Assembly (NCBI RefSeq): GCF_002116635.1
Contig: NZ_LQPW01000125.1
Location: 1 to 64,000, forward strand
Reading direction: 5' to 3'
Length of the DNA stretch: 64,000 bases
Source: Mycobacterium szulgai
GTDB taxonomy: Bacteria > Actinomycetota > Actinomycetes > Mycobacteriales > Mycobacteriaceae
The notes under the pieces were generated by a model. It saw nothing but the letters and a program-made list of their open reading frames with translations. It did not search any database and had not been told where the DNA came from. Made by a program: the position numbers and the translations under genes. Positions 1 to 8,176 of this stretch are shown here, one piece after another (position 1 is the stretch's first letter; each line of letters opens with the position of its first letter).

Positions 1-82
1 GAGCCAGCACCTCCGGCGACGACCCACCCGACGATTCATCGAACATATGTGCGATACTGCCACAAGGGTCTGACAACCGGCA

Positions 83-88
83 TACGAT
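83..88 (+). promoter_or_regulatory. possible -10 element (TACGAT) of a leaderless gene
   Basis: The hexamer TACGAT fits the mycobacterial TAnnnT -10 pattern and ends 7 nt before the GTG at 96. Transcription would start at or next to that GTG, and no ribosome binding site is visible there, so a leaderless transcript is plausible. No clear -35 was found. This is an inference from pattern only. Confidence 0.3.
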
Positions 89-95
89 CGCTCGT

Positions 96-677
96 GTGCT
101 GCTCAACCGCGCCACCGCCGAGGGCATCGCTGACGGCCGCATCGGTCTGGTCTTCCGCCGCTGGGACGCCGCGCGAGCAAAACCGGGCGGTACCCAACGC
201 ACCATGGCGGGCACCATCCGCATCGACGCGGTCGCCGAACATCCCGGCGACTATCGCGTCACTGAACGACAGGCGTGCGCCGCGGGATATCCGGACGCCG
301 TGACCGCCCAGGCCGAACTGGATCGACGCCAGGCGAAACACACCTACCTCGTCACCGTCTCGTTCGTCGGCCTCGACGAACGTCCCGCGCTGGCCGCCGA
401 CGACGCCCTGACCGCCGACGACGTGCAATCGATCGTCACTCGACTCGACCGTCTCGATGCGGCGAGCGAGTCCGGCCCGTGGACCAGGCGCTACCTGCGG
501 CTCATCGGCGACAACGAGGCGGTGCGCGCGCCCGATCTCGCCGCCGGTGAAAACCTGGATGTTCCGCGATTCAAGCGGCGGGTCCGTCGGCTCAAAGAGT
601 TGGGCCTGACGATCAGTCTCGACGTCGGCTACCGATTGTCGCCGCGCGGTCGCGCATTCCTCAAGGCGACGCAATAA
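96..677 (+). CDS. hypothetical protein, possibly ASCH/PUA-like
   Basis: A 193-residue protein of unknown function. The first half (RLVFRRWDAAR-type stretch, then a TIRIDAV segment and a glutamate/alanine-rich helix) resembles ASCH/PUA-fold RNA-binding domains by eye; the C-terminal third (FKRRVRRLKELGLTISL, then GYRLSPRGRAFL) looks like a winged-helix end. The GTG at 96 is chosen because it follows a possible -10 at leaderless distance and gives the longest protein in this frame. The TAA at 675-677 shares its last base with the ATG of the hydrolase downstream, so the two are probably co-transcribed. The fold is a guess; the coding call rests on length, codon pattern and the tight coupling. 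Confidence 0.6.
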   Translation: MLLNRATAEGIADGRIGLVFRRWDAARAKPGGTQRTMAGTIRIDAVAEHPGDYRVTERQACAAGYPDAVTAQAELDRRQAKHTYLVTVSFVGLDERPALAADDALTADDVQSIVTRLDRLDAASESGPWTRRYLRLIGDNEAVRAPDLAAGENLDVPRFKRRVRRLKELGLTISLDVGYRLSPRGRAFLKATQ

Positions 678-1579
678 TGACATTGCTGCCCAACGATATT
701 CGCGCCGACGAGGCGAGGATATTCACGCTTTCCGACGGGCGCGCGCTCGCCTACGCCGAGTGGGGCGAAGTCGACGGCTATCCCGCGTTCTACTTTCACG
801 GCACACCGAGCTCCCGGCTGGAAGCCGCGTTCGCTCACTGCGCCGCTCAGCGCAATGGCTTTCGGCTGATTGCACTCGACCGCCCCGGCTTCGGGTGCTC
901 AACATTCAAGCAAGGCGGTACATTTCGCGATTGGCCCGCCGACATCGTCGCCCTGGCTGACGCTCTGCAACTCGCCGAATTCGGGGTCGTCGGACATTCG
1001 GGCGCCGGACCGCACCTATTCGCTTGTGGCGTGCACATCCCGCCGGAAAGGCTGAAATTCGTTGGAGCACTGGCACCTTGGGGCCCGCTCGCGACCCCGG
1101 ACATCGTGGCGGCCCTGAACGCGGCCGACCGCCGGTATGCGCGGTGGGCGCAACGCGGTCCGCGACTGTTCGGTGCCGTGTTCGCCCCACTCGGCTGGTG
1201 TGCGAAGTACAGCCCCGACCTGTTCTCCCGGCTGGTGCGGGCCTCAGTGTCCGGGGCCGACCAGCAACGTATGAGCGACGAACTATTCGCAAAGCACTTC
1301 CGCGCCATCCAGCTCGAAGCTTTCCGGCAGGGCAGCCGCGGTGCAGCCTATGAATCGTTTCTCGATTACCGGCCCTGGGAATTCGACCTCGCCGACGTGG
1401 CCGTTCCGACCCATCTTTGGCTGGGCACCGACGACACCTTTGTGCCGTGCGCAATGGGCGAGTATTTCGAGCAGGCGATACCGGGTGTCGACTTCCACTG
1501 GACCGAAGGCAAGGGGCACTTCAACATTGAAGACTGGGACGCGATCCTGGCCGCTTGCGCGGCGGATATCGGCAAGTGA
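677..1579 (+). CDS. alpha/beta hydrolase
   Basis: A 300-residue alpha/beta-hydrolase-fold protein. The oxyanion-hole HG is at residues 41-42 (YFHGTPSS), the nucleophile elbow GHSGAG places Ser108, the acid is probably Asp252 or Asp253 in LGTDDTFVP, and the catalytic His is His281 in GKGHFNIED, so the triad looks complete. There is no signal peptide, so it should act in the cytosol on an unknown ester or similar substrate. It overlaps the upstream gene by one base. By gene order it matches the gene next to the acidic Rv3311-type protein in M. tuberculosis (Rv3312c, from memory). It converges on the acidic-protein gene with about 31 bp between stops. The substrate cannot be inferred. Confidence 0.85.
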   Translation: MTLLPNDIRADEARIFTLSDGRALAYAEWGEVDGYPAFYFHGTPSSRLEAAFAHCAAQRNGFRLIALDRPGFGCSTFKQGGTFRDWPADIVALADALQLAEFGVVGHSGAGPHLFACGVHIPPERLKFVGALAPWGPLATPDIVAALNAADRRYARWAQRGPRLFGAVFAPLGWCAKYSPDLFSRLVRASVSGADQQRMSDELFAKHFRAIQLEAFRQGSRGAAYESFLDYRPWEFDLADVAVPTHLWLGTDDTFVPCAMGEYFEQAIPGVDFHWTEGKGHFNIEDWDAILAACAADIGK

Positions 1580-1590
1580 CGGCTTGCGGC

Positions 1591-1629
1591 GCTATTCGCG
1601 CTTAGCCGTGCTATTCGCGCCTTAGCCGT
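1591..1629. repeat. adjacent 19/20-bp direct repeat at a gene end
   Basis: GCTATTCGCGCTTAGCCGT at 1591-1609 is followed immediately by the same sequence with one extra C at 1610-1629. The second copy encodes the last residues and the stop of the acidic protein on the minus strand (RLRRE, stop); the first copy lies just beyond that stop. It looks like a small tandem duplication of the gene's 3' end. Confidence 0.75.
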
Positions 1630-2936
1630 CCCTCCACGAAGGACTCCAATTTCTCCCACTCTCGTACCGCCGAGGCATACGGCGCCGCAGGCTTTTTCGC
1701 CGAAGCGGGATCGAGCACGTAGGCCACCAACTTGCCCAGCGGCTTGCCGGTGTCGAGCGCCTTGTCGACGGTGCTCTCCTCCGAATAGTCGCCGATGTCG
1801 CGCAGCAACTCGACGGCCAAGTCAAGTTGATCGCGGTCCACCGCGTCGGGTCCGTCGGCGAAGTCGTCGGCGAGACCGCTTAACACGTAGATGTTCTCGT
1901 CGGTGATGTCCACTGCCAGAGACCCGTCGGTGGCGGCCGTCCGGATGTCGTCGTAGGTGCTCAAATCGGACAAGTCGTGATCGTGTTCGTCGGCCAGATA
2001 GCGGGCTAGGGCACGCTCGGAGGTGAAGACGCTGATTCGGCCGTTGCGGCCCAGGAAGATCGGGCGATCGTCCAGATAGCAGCGCAGCGTGTAGAAGGTG
2101 CCCGCACTGGTCATGATCTGAATCGGGTCGATTCCCACCTGCGCCCAGAAGTCCTCTTCGCTGCCCAGCACCACATTGTCGCCGGCCGCGCGCTCCTCGT
2201 CCTCGTCCTCGTCTTCGTCCTCGTCTTCGTCCTCGTCTTCGTCTTCGTCGGCGCCCTCAGGCTCGGACTCGGCAGACTCTTCGCTGGACTCCGCGTCGGC
2301 CTCCACCTCTTCATCGCCCTCTTCTTCGGGCTCCTCGCGCTCCTCTTCCAGCTCCTCGGCCGCCTGCTCGGACAATTTCTCGTCCACTTCGGGAGTGCTG
2401 ATGACGCCTTCGATGGCTTTGAGCACGTCGTCCCAGCTTCGATCGATGATCTCGGCGATCGAGTTCCACCGCTTCTGGCCGGCCTTGCCGGTGAAGTGCT
2501 CGCTGCCGCCGGAAACCGTGCCCAGTGTGGGATTGCCGTTGAAGAACTTCGACACCGCCGCCAGCTCACATACCGATCCGATCGACGACACAACGGCCAG
2601 CGTGGCCGCCAGCGAGGCCACCGATTCCTCGGTCGGCTTCTCGGCCACCAGCTCCTCGACAACCACCAGGTCGAACTGCCGGTCGTCGGCCGGCTCGAAG
2701 GCATGTGCGTGCGCCTCGGTCAGCGCTTTCCACCCGGGATGGTCCACCAGGTCGTTGTCGGTGTCGCTGCGCACGAACGCAACCAGGTCGGCGACCGTCT
2801 CGAAGCCGAACAGGTCTTCATCCTTGCCCAGAAACGCTTCCCACTCGTCGCCCGCGTCGCGCCAGCGGGGCGCCCACAGCGTGTAGCGGTCACCCTCGGA
2901 CAGGCTCAGGCGGATGGGCACGAGGTCAGCAGCCAT
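1611..2936 (-). CDS. conserved acidic protein (Rv3311-like)
   Basis: A 441-residue cytoplasmic protein starting MAADLVPIRL; this ATG is preferred to the slightly longer MCR start because it matches my recollection of the M. tuberculosis protein. N- and C-terminal globular parts (roughly 1-200 and 255-441) flank a very acidic linker: a glutamate-rich stretch, then a run of alternating Asp-Glu residues coded by a tandem GAC/GAA tract around 2193-2255. Such a repeat is prone to length change. No enzymatic motif, signal peptide or membrane segment was seen, and the function is unknown. It converges on the alpha/beta hydrolase and runs in the same direction as sapM, from which it is 33 bp downstream. 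Confidence 0.85.
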   Translation of the reverse strand: MAADLVPIRLSLSEGDRYTLWAPRWRDAGDEWEAFLGKDEDLFGFETVADLVAFVRSDTDNDLVDHPGWKALTEAHAHAFEPADDRQFDLVVVEELVAEKPTEESVASLAATLAVVSSIGSVCELAAVSKFFNGNPTLGTVSGGSEHFTGKAGQKRWNSIAEIIDRSWDDVLKAIEGVISTPEVDEKLSEQAAEELEEEREEPEEEGDEEVEADAESSEESAESEPEGADEDEDEDEDEDEDEDEDEERAAGDNVVLGSEEDFWAQVGIDPIQIMTSAGTFYTLRCYLDDRPIFLGRNGRISVFTSERALARYLADEHDHDLSDLSTYDDIRTAATDGSLAVDITDENIYVLSGLADDFADGPDAVDRDQLDLAVELLRDIGDYSEESTVDKALDTGKPLGKLVAYVLDPASAKKPAAPYASAVREWEKLESFVEGRLRRE

Positions 2937-2969
2937 GCGGCACACAATAGCGACCCCACCCGGCAGCGC

Positions 2970-3851
2970 TTACCCGCCCCAAATAGTTGCGATGGGTGCG
3001 GCGCCGGCCGCCTTGCCCGTCTTGGGCAGCCCGTACATCTGTTCCAGCGTGGAAAGTACGTTGTAGTGGCTGATCTGCTCGTCGTAGGTTCCAGGCTGCA
3101 CGTGGGCGCCGTAAAAGATCGTCGGGATTTGATTACGGCTGCCGCCGTCGTCCTCGTCCCAGGTCACGATGAGCAGGCTGTTGTTGGCCTTAGCCCAGTT
3201 CGCGTAAGCCGACAGCTGCCGGTTCAGCCAGGCGTCACCGGCGGCTATCGAGCCGTCGTGCATGTTGTTGTCGGCGTTGGGGATCACGAACGCCACCGTT
3301 GGCAGGCTGGCGTAATTCTCCGGCGACGGAAATGCCGAAAACGGCACGGAGTTGGCGGCCGGGACGTTGCTGAAGTTGACCCAGGGCACATGCTTGCGCC
3401 CGTATTTGCCCGCGGCGCAGACCGTCGATCCGACCGCGGGGAGGTCCTCGGAGAAACCGACGAATGTGTAACCGGCGCTGAGTAGTTCAGAACCCAGGTT
3501 GGGCAGGTTGCCGCCGTTGACCGGGCAGGTGTTCTTGGTGAGCCCGAACGTGTCGCCGGCGAACAGTGCCAAATAGTTGGGTTCGCTGGGGTGCGTTTCG
3601 GCGAACGATTGCGCCATCATCGCGCCGTTGGCGGCCAGTGCGTTGATGAACGGAGCCGACTTGTTGCCGATGATGTTGGCCTGCGACCGGTTCTCCTCCA
3701 CCACGATCACCACGTGCGCGAACGTGGGCAGCGTCGCCGCGGCATGCGCTCGCCAGCCCACCACCGACGCAACCGAAACCGCCGTCGTTAGCAAAGCTAA
3801 CGTTGCGAGGACGGTATACGCCCTGTTCGGACGCATTTTCAGGGGCCGCAT
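2970..3851 (-). CDS. sapM: secreted acid phosphatase SapM
   Basis: SapM is a secreted monoester alkaline/acid phosphatase; in M. tuberculosis it dephosphorylates PI3P on the phagosome and blocks its maturation. The mature part here is nearly collinear with that protein as I recall it, with the motifs HVVIVVEENRS, GNKSAPFINAL, ETHPSEPNYLALFAG, DNNMHDGSI and VTWDEDDG conserved. A signal peptide spans the start: MRPLK/MRPNR, a hydrophobic core, then a likely cleavage near AHAA. Starts are possible at 3851 (293 aa) or 3836 (288 aa), neither with a strong ribosome binding site; the longer upstream reading frame is not supported. It is divergent from upp, whose ATG is 92 bp away, so the two share a promoter region. 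Confidence 0.93.
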   Translation of the reverse strand: MRPLKMRPNRAYTVLATLALLTTAVSVASVVGWRAHAAATLPTFAHVVIVVEENRSQANIIGNKSAPFINALAANGAMMAQSFAETHPSEPNYLALFAGDTFGLTKNTCPVNGGNLPNLGSELLSAGYTFVGFSEDLPAVGSTVCAAGKYGRKHVPWVNFSNVPAANSVPFSAFPSPENYASLPTVAFVIPNADNNMHDGSIAAGDAWLNRQLSAYANWAKANNSLLIVTWDEDDGGSRNQIPTIFYGAHVQPGTYDEQISHYNVLSTLEQMYGLPKTGKAAGAAPIATIWGG

Positions 3852-3942
3852 GCCGGGAGTATATGGGCGCTGCGTCGCGGCTCGGGTCGGCGCGCGAGCG
3901 TGTTCCCGGTGCGACCCCCGATTGTTATATACGCTCGACGGC

Positions 3943-4716
3943 ATGGACGTCTGCGTCGTTGATCATCCGCTGGCTGCCGCGCGACTGACGGTGCTGCGAG
4001 ATGAACGGACAGACACCGTTGCCTTCCGCGCCGCGTTGCGTGAGCTGACGCTGGTGCTTGTCTACGAGGCCAGCCGCGACGCACCCCGAGAGCCGGTGAA
4101 GATCCGCACGCCGGTGGCGGAGACGATCGGAACCCGGCTGATTGACCCGCCCCTGCTGGTTCCCGTGCTGCGCGCGGGCCTGGGCATGGTCGAGGAGGCG
4201 CACGCCGCCATCCCGGAGGCTCAGGTCGGCTTCGTCGGCATGTCGCGCGACGAGGAAACCCACGAAGCCGTCCCGTATCTGGAGTCGTTGCCCGACGATC
4301 TGACCGGGTGGCCGGTGATGGTTTTGGACCCGATGCTGGCCACCGGCGGGTCGATGATTCAGACCATCGAACTGCTGCGCCGTCGGGGCGCAACTGACAT
4401 CATGGTGCTCTGTGTCGTCGCCGCACCGGAAGGCCTTGCCGCACTTGAGGAAGCGGCGCCGAATGCGCGGGTGTTCACCGTCGCGATCGACGAAGGGCTG
4501 AACGAGTCGGCTTATATCGTGCCGGGTCTCGGTGACGCCGGTGATCGCCAGTTCGGCCCGCGCCCCTTCACCAGCCCGCAACCGAAGCGACCGCCTCCGC
4601 ACGCACCGCGGCGGCCCGTTCCCGGGCACGTGGCAGGTCAGCGCCCACCGCGCAGCGAACCTCCAAATAGCACTTCACCTTCGGCTCGGTTCCAGAAGGG
4701 CGTACCACCAACCTGA
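3943..4716 (+). CDS. upp: uracil phosphoribosyltransferase with unusual C-terminal extension
   Basis: Upp converts uracil and PRPP to UMP in pyrimidine salvage. Recognised by the PRPP loop MVLDPMLATGGSM, VPVLRAGLGMV, and the uracil-binding C-terminus YIVPGLGDAGDRQFGPR. The family normally stops right after that motif (about 207 residues). Here the frame stays open for about 50 more residues, rich in Pro and Arg, giving 257 residues and running 149 bp antisense into the 3' end of pmmB. The extension has no domain character and looks like stop-codon loss. It is divergent from sapM. Enzyme activity is probably kept because all active-site segments are present. Confidence 0.93.
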   Translation: MDVCVVDHPLAAARLTVLRDERTDTVAFRAALRELTLVLVYEASRDAPREPVKIRTPVAETIGTRLIDPPLLVPVLRAGLGMVEEAHAAIPEAQVGFVGMSRDEETHEAVPYLESLPDDLTGWPVMVLDPMLATGGSMIQTIELLRRRGATDIMVLCVVAAPEGLAALEEAAPNARVFTVAIDEGLNESAYIVPGLGDAGDRQFGPRPFTSPQPKRPPPHAPRRPVPGHVAGQRPPRSEPPNSTSPSARFQKGVPPT

Positions 4717-6154
4717 TCGAGGTGGTTTCGTCGCCGCCGGTGAAGATCAGTGCGTCGGTGATGTCGGTGACGGTTGCGGCAAGCCCGGCCAGCCGGCGCG
4801 GCGGCGCTGCCCGCAGGTGCTGCATCCAGGCGGCGGCCTCCTCGGCATTCGCGACCCGGCGCGACACCGCAGCCACGTCGTGCACGCCGTGGCGCCGGGC
4901 CAGTTCGTCCAGGGCCTCGGGCACCGAACGACCCTGCCTTTTCAGTGCGGCCACCAGATCGCACACCAGAACCGCGGCGCTGATGCCGTCTTTGTCGCGC
5001 ACCGCCTCGGGGTCTACACAGTGCCCGATCGCTTCTTCATAGGCGTAGACCAGGGTTCCGCCGGGAACGTCAGCGTCGGCGCGCGCCAGCCATTTGAACC
5101 CGGTGAGCGTCTCCACATGGACCGCGCCGTAGCGCGCCGCGATCGCGGCCAGCATGCGCGACGACACCACAGTGCTGGCCACCACTCGGGTACCGCCTCC
5201 AGCGGCAGCCAGAATGTAATCGCCTAAAAGCCAACCGGTTTCGTCACCGGACAGCATTCGCCAGCCGGCCGGGCCGGGTATGCCGACCGCACACCGGTCG
5301 GCGTCTGGATCCAGCGCGATCGCGACGTCGGCGCCGACGTCGGCGGCCAGGGCGAGCAGCGCGTTGGCGGCCCCGGGTTCCTCTGGGTTCGGGAACGCGA
5401 CGGTGGGGAAATCCGGATCGGGCGCGAACTGCGTTGCGACGGCGTGCACGTCGCCGAAGCCGGCCCGCCGCAGTGTCTCTAGCGCCACCGCACCGCCGAC
5501 GCCGTGCAGCGGCGTCAGTGCTACCCGAACCGATCCGGTGCCGCGGCGAACCCCGGACGCGCGCTGGATATAGCGCTCCACCAGATCGGTATCGGCGGGC
5601 CGGACGGGCCGCCGGGCGATCTGATCGGCCAGCGGCGCGGTCGCCATCGCGGCTTCGATCTCACGGTCGGTAGGGGAGACGATCTGGATGCCGCCATCGA
5701 AATACACCTTGTAACCGTTGTCGTTCGGGGGGTTGTGTGAGGCGGTGATCTGTATCCCGGCGGCCGCACCCGTGTGGCGCACCGCGAATGCCACCACCGG
5801 CGTGGGCACCGGCTCGCCGAACAACAGTACGGAAAAGCCCTGGGCGGCAAGCGTTTCAGCAGCGGCCGCCGCAAATGCCGCCGAGCCGTGCCGGGCGTCG
5901 CGGCCCACGACAACGGCTGAGCCAGCCAGGCCGCATTGTGCGAGCACCTGGGCCACCGCCCAGGTGGCGCGCAGCACCACGGCAACGTTCATCGCGTCCG
6001 GCCCGCCGCGCACCGGCCCGCGCAGTCCCGCGGTGCCGAACGTCAGGGGACGGGCGAACCGCGCGGCGAGTTCGTCGGCGTCGCACGCGGCGAGTTCAGC
6101 GGCCGTCTGTGGGTCTGGGTCGTGCGCGACCCAATCCTGTGGTGAGACAGTCAC
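4568..6154 (-). CDS. pmmB: phosphomannomutase/phosphoglucomutase PmmB
   Basis: A 528-residue alpha-D-phosphohexomutase that interconverts 6-phospho and 1-phospho sugars (mannose or glucose), or possibly phosphopentose given its neighbours. Hallmarks: FGTAGLRG near residue 40, the phosphoserine loop TASHNPP with Ser139, the metal loop DPDADR near residue 281, a sugar-binding EEAIG, and the phosphate-binding RPSGTEPKVK near the C-terminus. Length agrees with the M. tuberculosis protein (534 aa, from memory). It lies 2 bp downstream of deoD on the same strand, an operon in which DeoD makes ribose-1-phosphate that a phosphohexo/pentomutase could use. Its last 149 bp are overlapped antisense by the extended upp. 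Confidence 0.93.
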   Translation of the reverse strand: MTVSPQDWVAHDPDPQTAAELAACDADELAARFARPLTFGTAGLRGPVRGGPDAMNVAVVLRATWAVAQVLAQCGLAGSAVVVGRDARHGSAAFAAAAAETLAAQGFSVLLFGEPVPTPVVAFAVRHTGAAAGIQITASHNPPNDNGYKVYFDGGIQIVSPTDREIEAAMATAPLADQIARRPVRPADTDLVERYIQRASGVRRGTGSVRVALTPLHGVGGAVALETLRRAGFGDVHAVATQFAPDPDFPTVAFPNPEEPGAANALLALAADVGADVAIALDPDADRCAVGIPGPAGWRMLSGDETGWLLGDYILAAAGGGTRVVASTVVSSRMLAAIAARYGAVHVETLTGFKWLARADADVPGGTLVYAYEEAIGHCVDPEAVRDKDGISAAVLVCDLVAALKRQGRSVPEALDELARRHGVHDVAAVSRRVANAEEAAAWMQHLRAAPPRRLAGLAATVTDITDALIFTGGDETTSIRLVVRPSGTEPKVKCYLEVRCAVGADLPRARERAAAVRAEAVASVAGW

Positions 6155-6156
6155 TT

Positions 6157-6951
6157 CTAAAACCGGGCTATGACGGCGGCCAGCAGCGAACCCATCCGGG
6201 CCGCCGATGCGGCCCCCGCGGCAAGCACCTCGGCATGGCTCAACGGCTCGCCGGTGATGCCGGCGGCGAGGTTCGTCACCAGCGACACGCCCAACACCTC
6301 GGCACCCGCGGCCCGGGCGGCGATGGTCTCATGCACGGTCGACATGCCCACCAGATCGGCGCCGAGTATTTGCAGCATCCGGATCTCTGCGGGCGTCTCG
6401 TAGTGCGGGCCCGGCAGGCCCGCATACACCCCTTCGGTCAGCGCCGGATCGGATTGCCGGGCCAGCGCACGCAACCGGGGCGCGTAGGCATGAGTCAGGT
6501 CGACGAACTGCGCGCCGACCAACGGCGAGCGTGCGGTCAGGTTCAGGTGATCGCTGATCAGGACCGGCTGACCCACCGCCATGTCCGACCGCAGCCCGCC
6601 GGCGGCGTTGGTGAGCACGACGATCCGGGCGCCCGCCGCGCAGGCCGTCCGCACCGGGTGCACTACGTGTGCCAGGTCGTGGCCCTCGTAGGCGTGGATA
6701 CGGCCGGCCAGAACCAGCACGCGGTGCCTGCCGATCGCCACCGACAGCAGGTCACCGGCATGCCCGGCCGCGCGGGGCGGGGTGAAGCCGGGCAAGTCGG
6801 GATAGGGCACTGCCGCGGTCGCGGTCCCCAGCGCCGCCACGGCGGGTGACCATCCCGAGCCCAGCACGACTGCGACGTCATGTTCGGCGACGCCGGTGCG
6901 CTCGCCGATTACCTGGGCGGCCTGTTGTGCGAGTTCGCCCGGGTCGGTCAC
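6157..6951 (-). CDS. deoD: purine nucleoside phosphorylase
   Basis: A 264-residue trimeric-type purine nucleoside phosphorylase: it cleaves purine nucleosides with phosphate to a free base and ribose-1-phosphate. Motifs: VVLGSGW (phosphate), AGRIHAYEGHD, VVLTNAAGGLR, GPHYETPAEIRM, GMSTVHE, and GVSLVTNLAAG with the base-binding Asn. The GTG at 6951 is chosen because the protein then begins TDPGELAQQAAQV, matching the known family start; the longer frame would run into the divergent amiB1. The intergenic space to amiB1 is only 40 bp. It forms an operon with pmmB. Confidence 0.93.
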   Translation of the reverse strand: MTDPGELAQQAAQVIGERTGVAEHDVAVVLGSGWSPAVAALGTATAAVPYPDLPGFTPPRAAGHAGDLLSVAIGRHRVLVLAGRIHAYEGHDLAHVVHPVRTACAAGARIVVLTNAAGGLRSDMAVGQPVLISDHLNLTARSPLVGAQFVDLTHAYAPRLRALARQSDPALTEGVYAGLPGPHYETPAEIRMLQILGADLVGMSTVHETIAARAAGAEVLGVSLVTNLAAGITGEPLSHAEVLAAGAASAARMGSLLAAVIARF

Positions 6952-6991
6952 AGTGGGCGAGCCTAACTCGCTCGATGAGATACTGCGAAGC

Positions 6992-8176
6992 ATGCCCGCA
7001 GCCAGCGCCCTGGACAACGTCGAGGAAGTGGTGCGCCGGCGCGGGGCCGAACTGGTCGAGTTGTCCCACGCGATCCACGCCGAGCCGGAGTTGGCTTTCA
7101 CCGAACACCGCAGTTGCGCCAAGGCGCAGGCACTGGTCGCCGAACGTGGGTTCGAGATCACCAAAGCCGCCGGCGGCTTGGACACCGCGTTCCGCGCCGA
7201 CTACGGCAGCGGGCCGCTGGTCGTCGGGATCTGTGCCGAATACGACGCCCTGCCCGGAATCGGCCACGCCTGCGGCCACAACATCATCGCGGCGGCCGCG
7301 GTCGGGACCGCGCTGGCACTGGCCGAGGTAGCCGACGAACTGGGCCTGACGGTAGCGCTGCTGGGCACACCCGCCGAGGAGTCCGGCGGCGGCAAGGCAC
7401 TCATGCTGCAGGCCGGCACGTTCGACGACGTCGCGGTGGCCGTAATGGTGCACCCGGGGCCGACCGACATCGCCGGGGCCCGATCGCTGGCACTGTCCGA
7501 GGTCACCGTGGCCTACCGGGGCAAGGAATCGCACGCCGCAGTCGCTCCGCATCTCGGCGTCAACGCCGCCGACGCGGTAACCGTCGCACAGGTAGCCATC
7601 GGATTGCTGCGCCAGCAACTGGCGCCCGGGCAGCTGGTACACGGGATCGTCACCGAGGGCGGTCAAGCGGTCAACGTCATCCCCGGTCACGCGACGGTGC
7701 AGTATGCGATGCGGGCGATCGAATCGGAATCGCTGCGCGAACTCGAAGGCCGGATCTATGCCTGCTTTGCCGCCGGCGCCCTGGCGGCCGGCTGTGAATA
7801 CGAAATCGACAGCGCCGCACCGGCATACGCCGAACTCAAACCCGACCAATGGCTGGCCGGCGTGTGCCGGGAGGAGATGCGCCGGCTTGGCCGCGAGCCG
7901 GTGCCGGCGGCCGTGGAGGCCGGGCTGCCACTGGGCAGCACCGATATGGGTAACGTGACGCAGGTGCTACCCGGGATCCATCCGGTGATCGGCGTTGACG
8001 CCGGTGGCGCCACGGTTCACCAGCGTGCCTTCGCCGCCGCCGCTGCCGGTCCAAGTGCCGACCGCGCGGTCGTCGAGGGCGCAATCATGTTGTCGCGCAC
8101 CATTGTTCATCTCGCTCAGAGCCCCGACGAGCGGGACCGGGTGCTGGCGGCCCGGGAAAAGCGGGCGGCATCATGA
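6992..8176 (+). CDS. amiB1: M20-family amidohydrolase AmiB1
   Basis: A 394-residue member of the M20 metallopeptidase/amidohydrolase family (AmiB1 in M. tuberculosis, same length from memory). These cytosolic enzymes hydrolyse N-acyl amino acids or p-aminobenzoyl-glutamate-like amides using two metal ions. Metal and catalytic motifs are present: GICAEYDALPGIGHACGHN, then the GTPAEESGGGK segment with the catalytic Glu pair, and GSTDMGNV near the C-terminus. The ATG at 6992 gives the family length and excludes the long N-terminal extension that would overlap deoD. Its stop overlaps the amiA1 ATG by four bases (ATGA), so the two are translationally coupled. The substrate is unknown. Confidence 0.9.
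   Translation: MPAASALDNVEEVVRRRGAELVELSHAIHAEPELAFTEHRSCAKAQALVAERGFEITKAAGGLDTAFRADYGSGPLVVGICAEYDALPGIGHACGHNIIAAAAVGTALALAEVADELGLTVALLGTPAEESGGGKALMLQAGTFDDVAVAVMVHPGPTDIAGARSLALSEVTVAYRGKESHAAVAPHLGVNAADAVTVAQVAIGLLRQQLAPGQLVHGIVTEGGQAVNVIPGHATVQYAMRAIESESLRELEGRIYACFAAGALAAGCEYEIDSAAPAYAELKPDQWLAGVCREEMRRLGREPVPAAVEAGLPLGSTDMGNVTQVLPGIHPVIGVDAGGATVHQRAFAAAAAGPSADRAVVEGAIMLSRTIVHLAQSPDERDRVLAAREKRAAS

Noticed and set aside
2176..2886. Serine-rich 236-residue open frame on the plus strand
   Set aside because: It is the exact antisense of the Asp-Glu-rich region of the acidic protein; poly-Ser is what TCG/TCC/TCT repeats give, and no start signal is seen.
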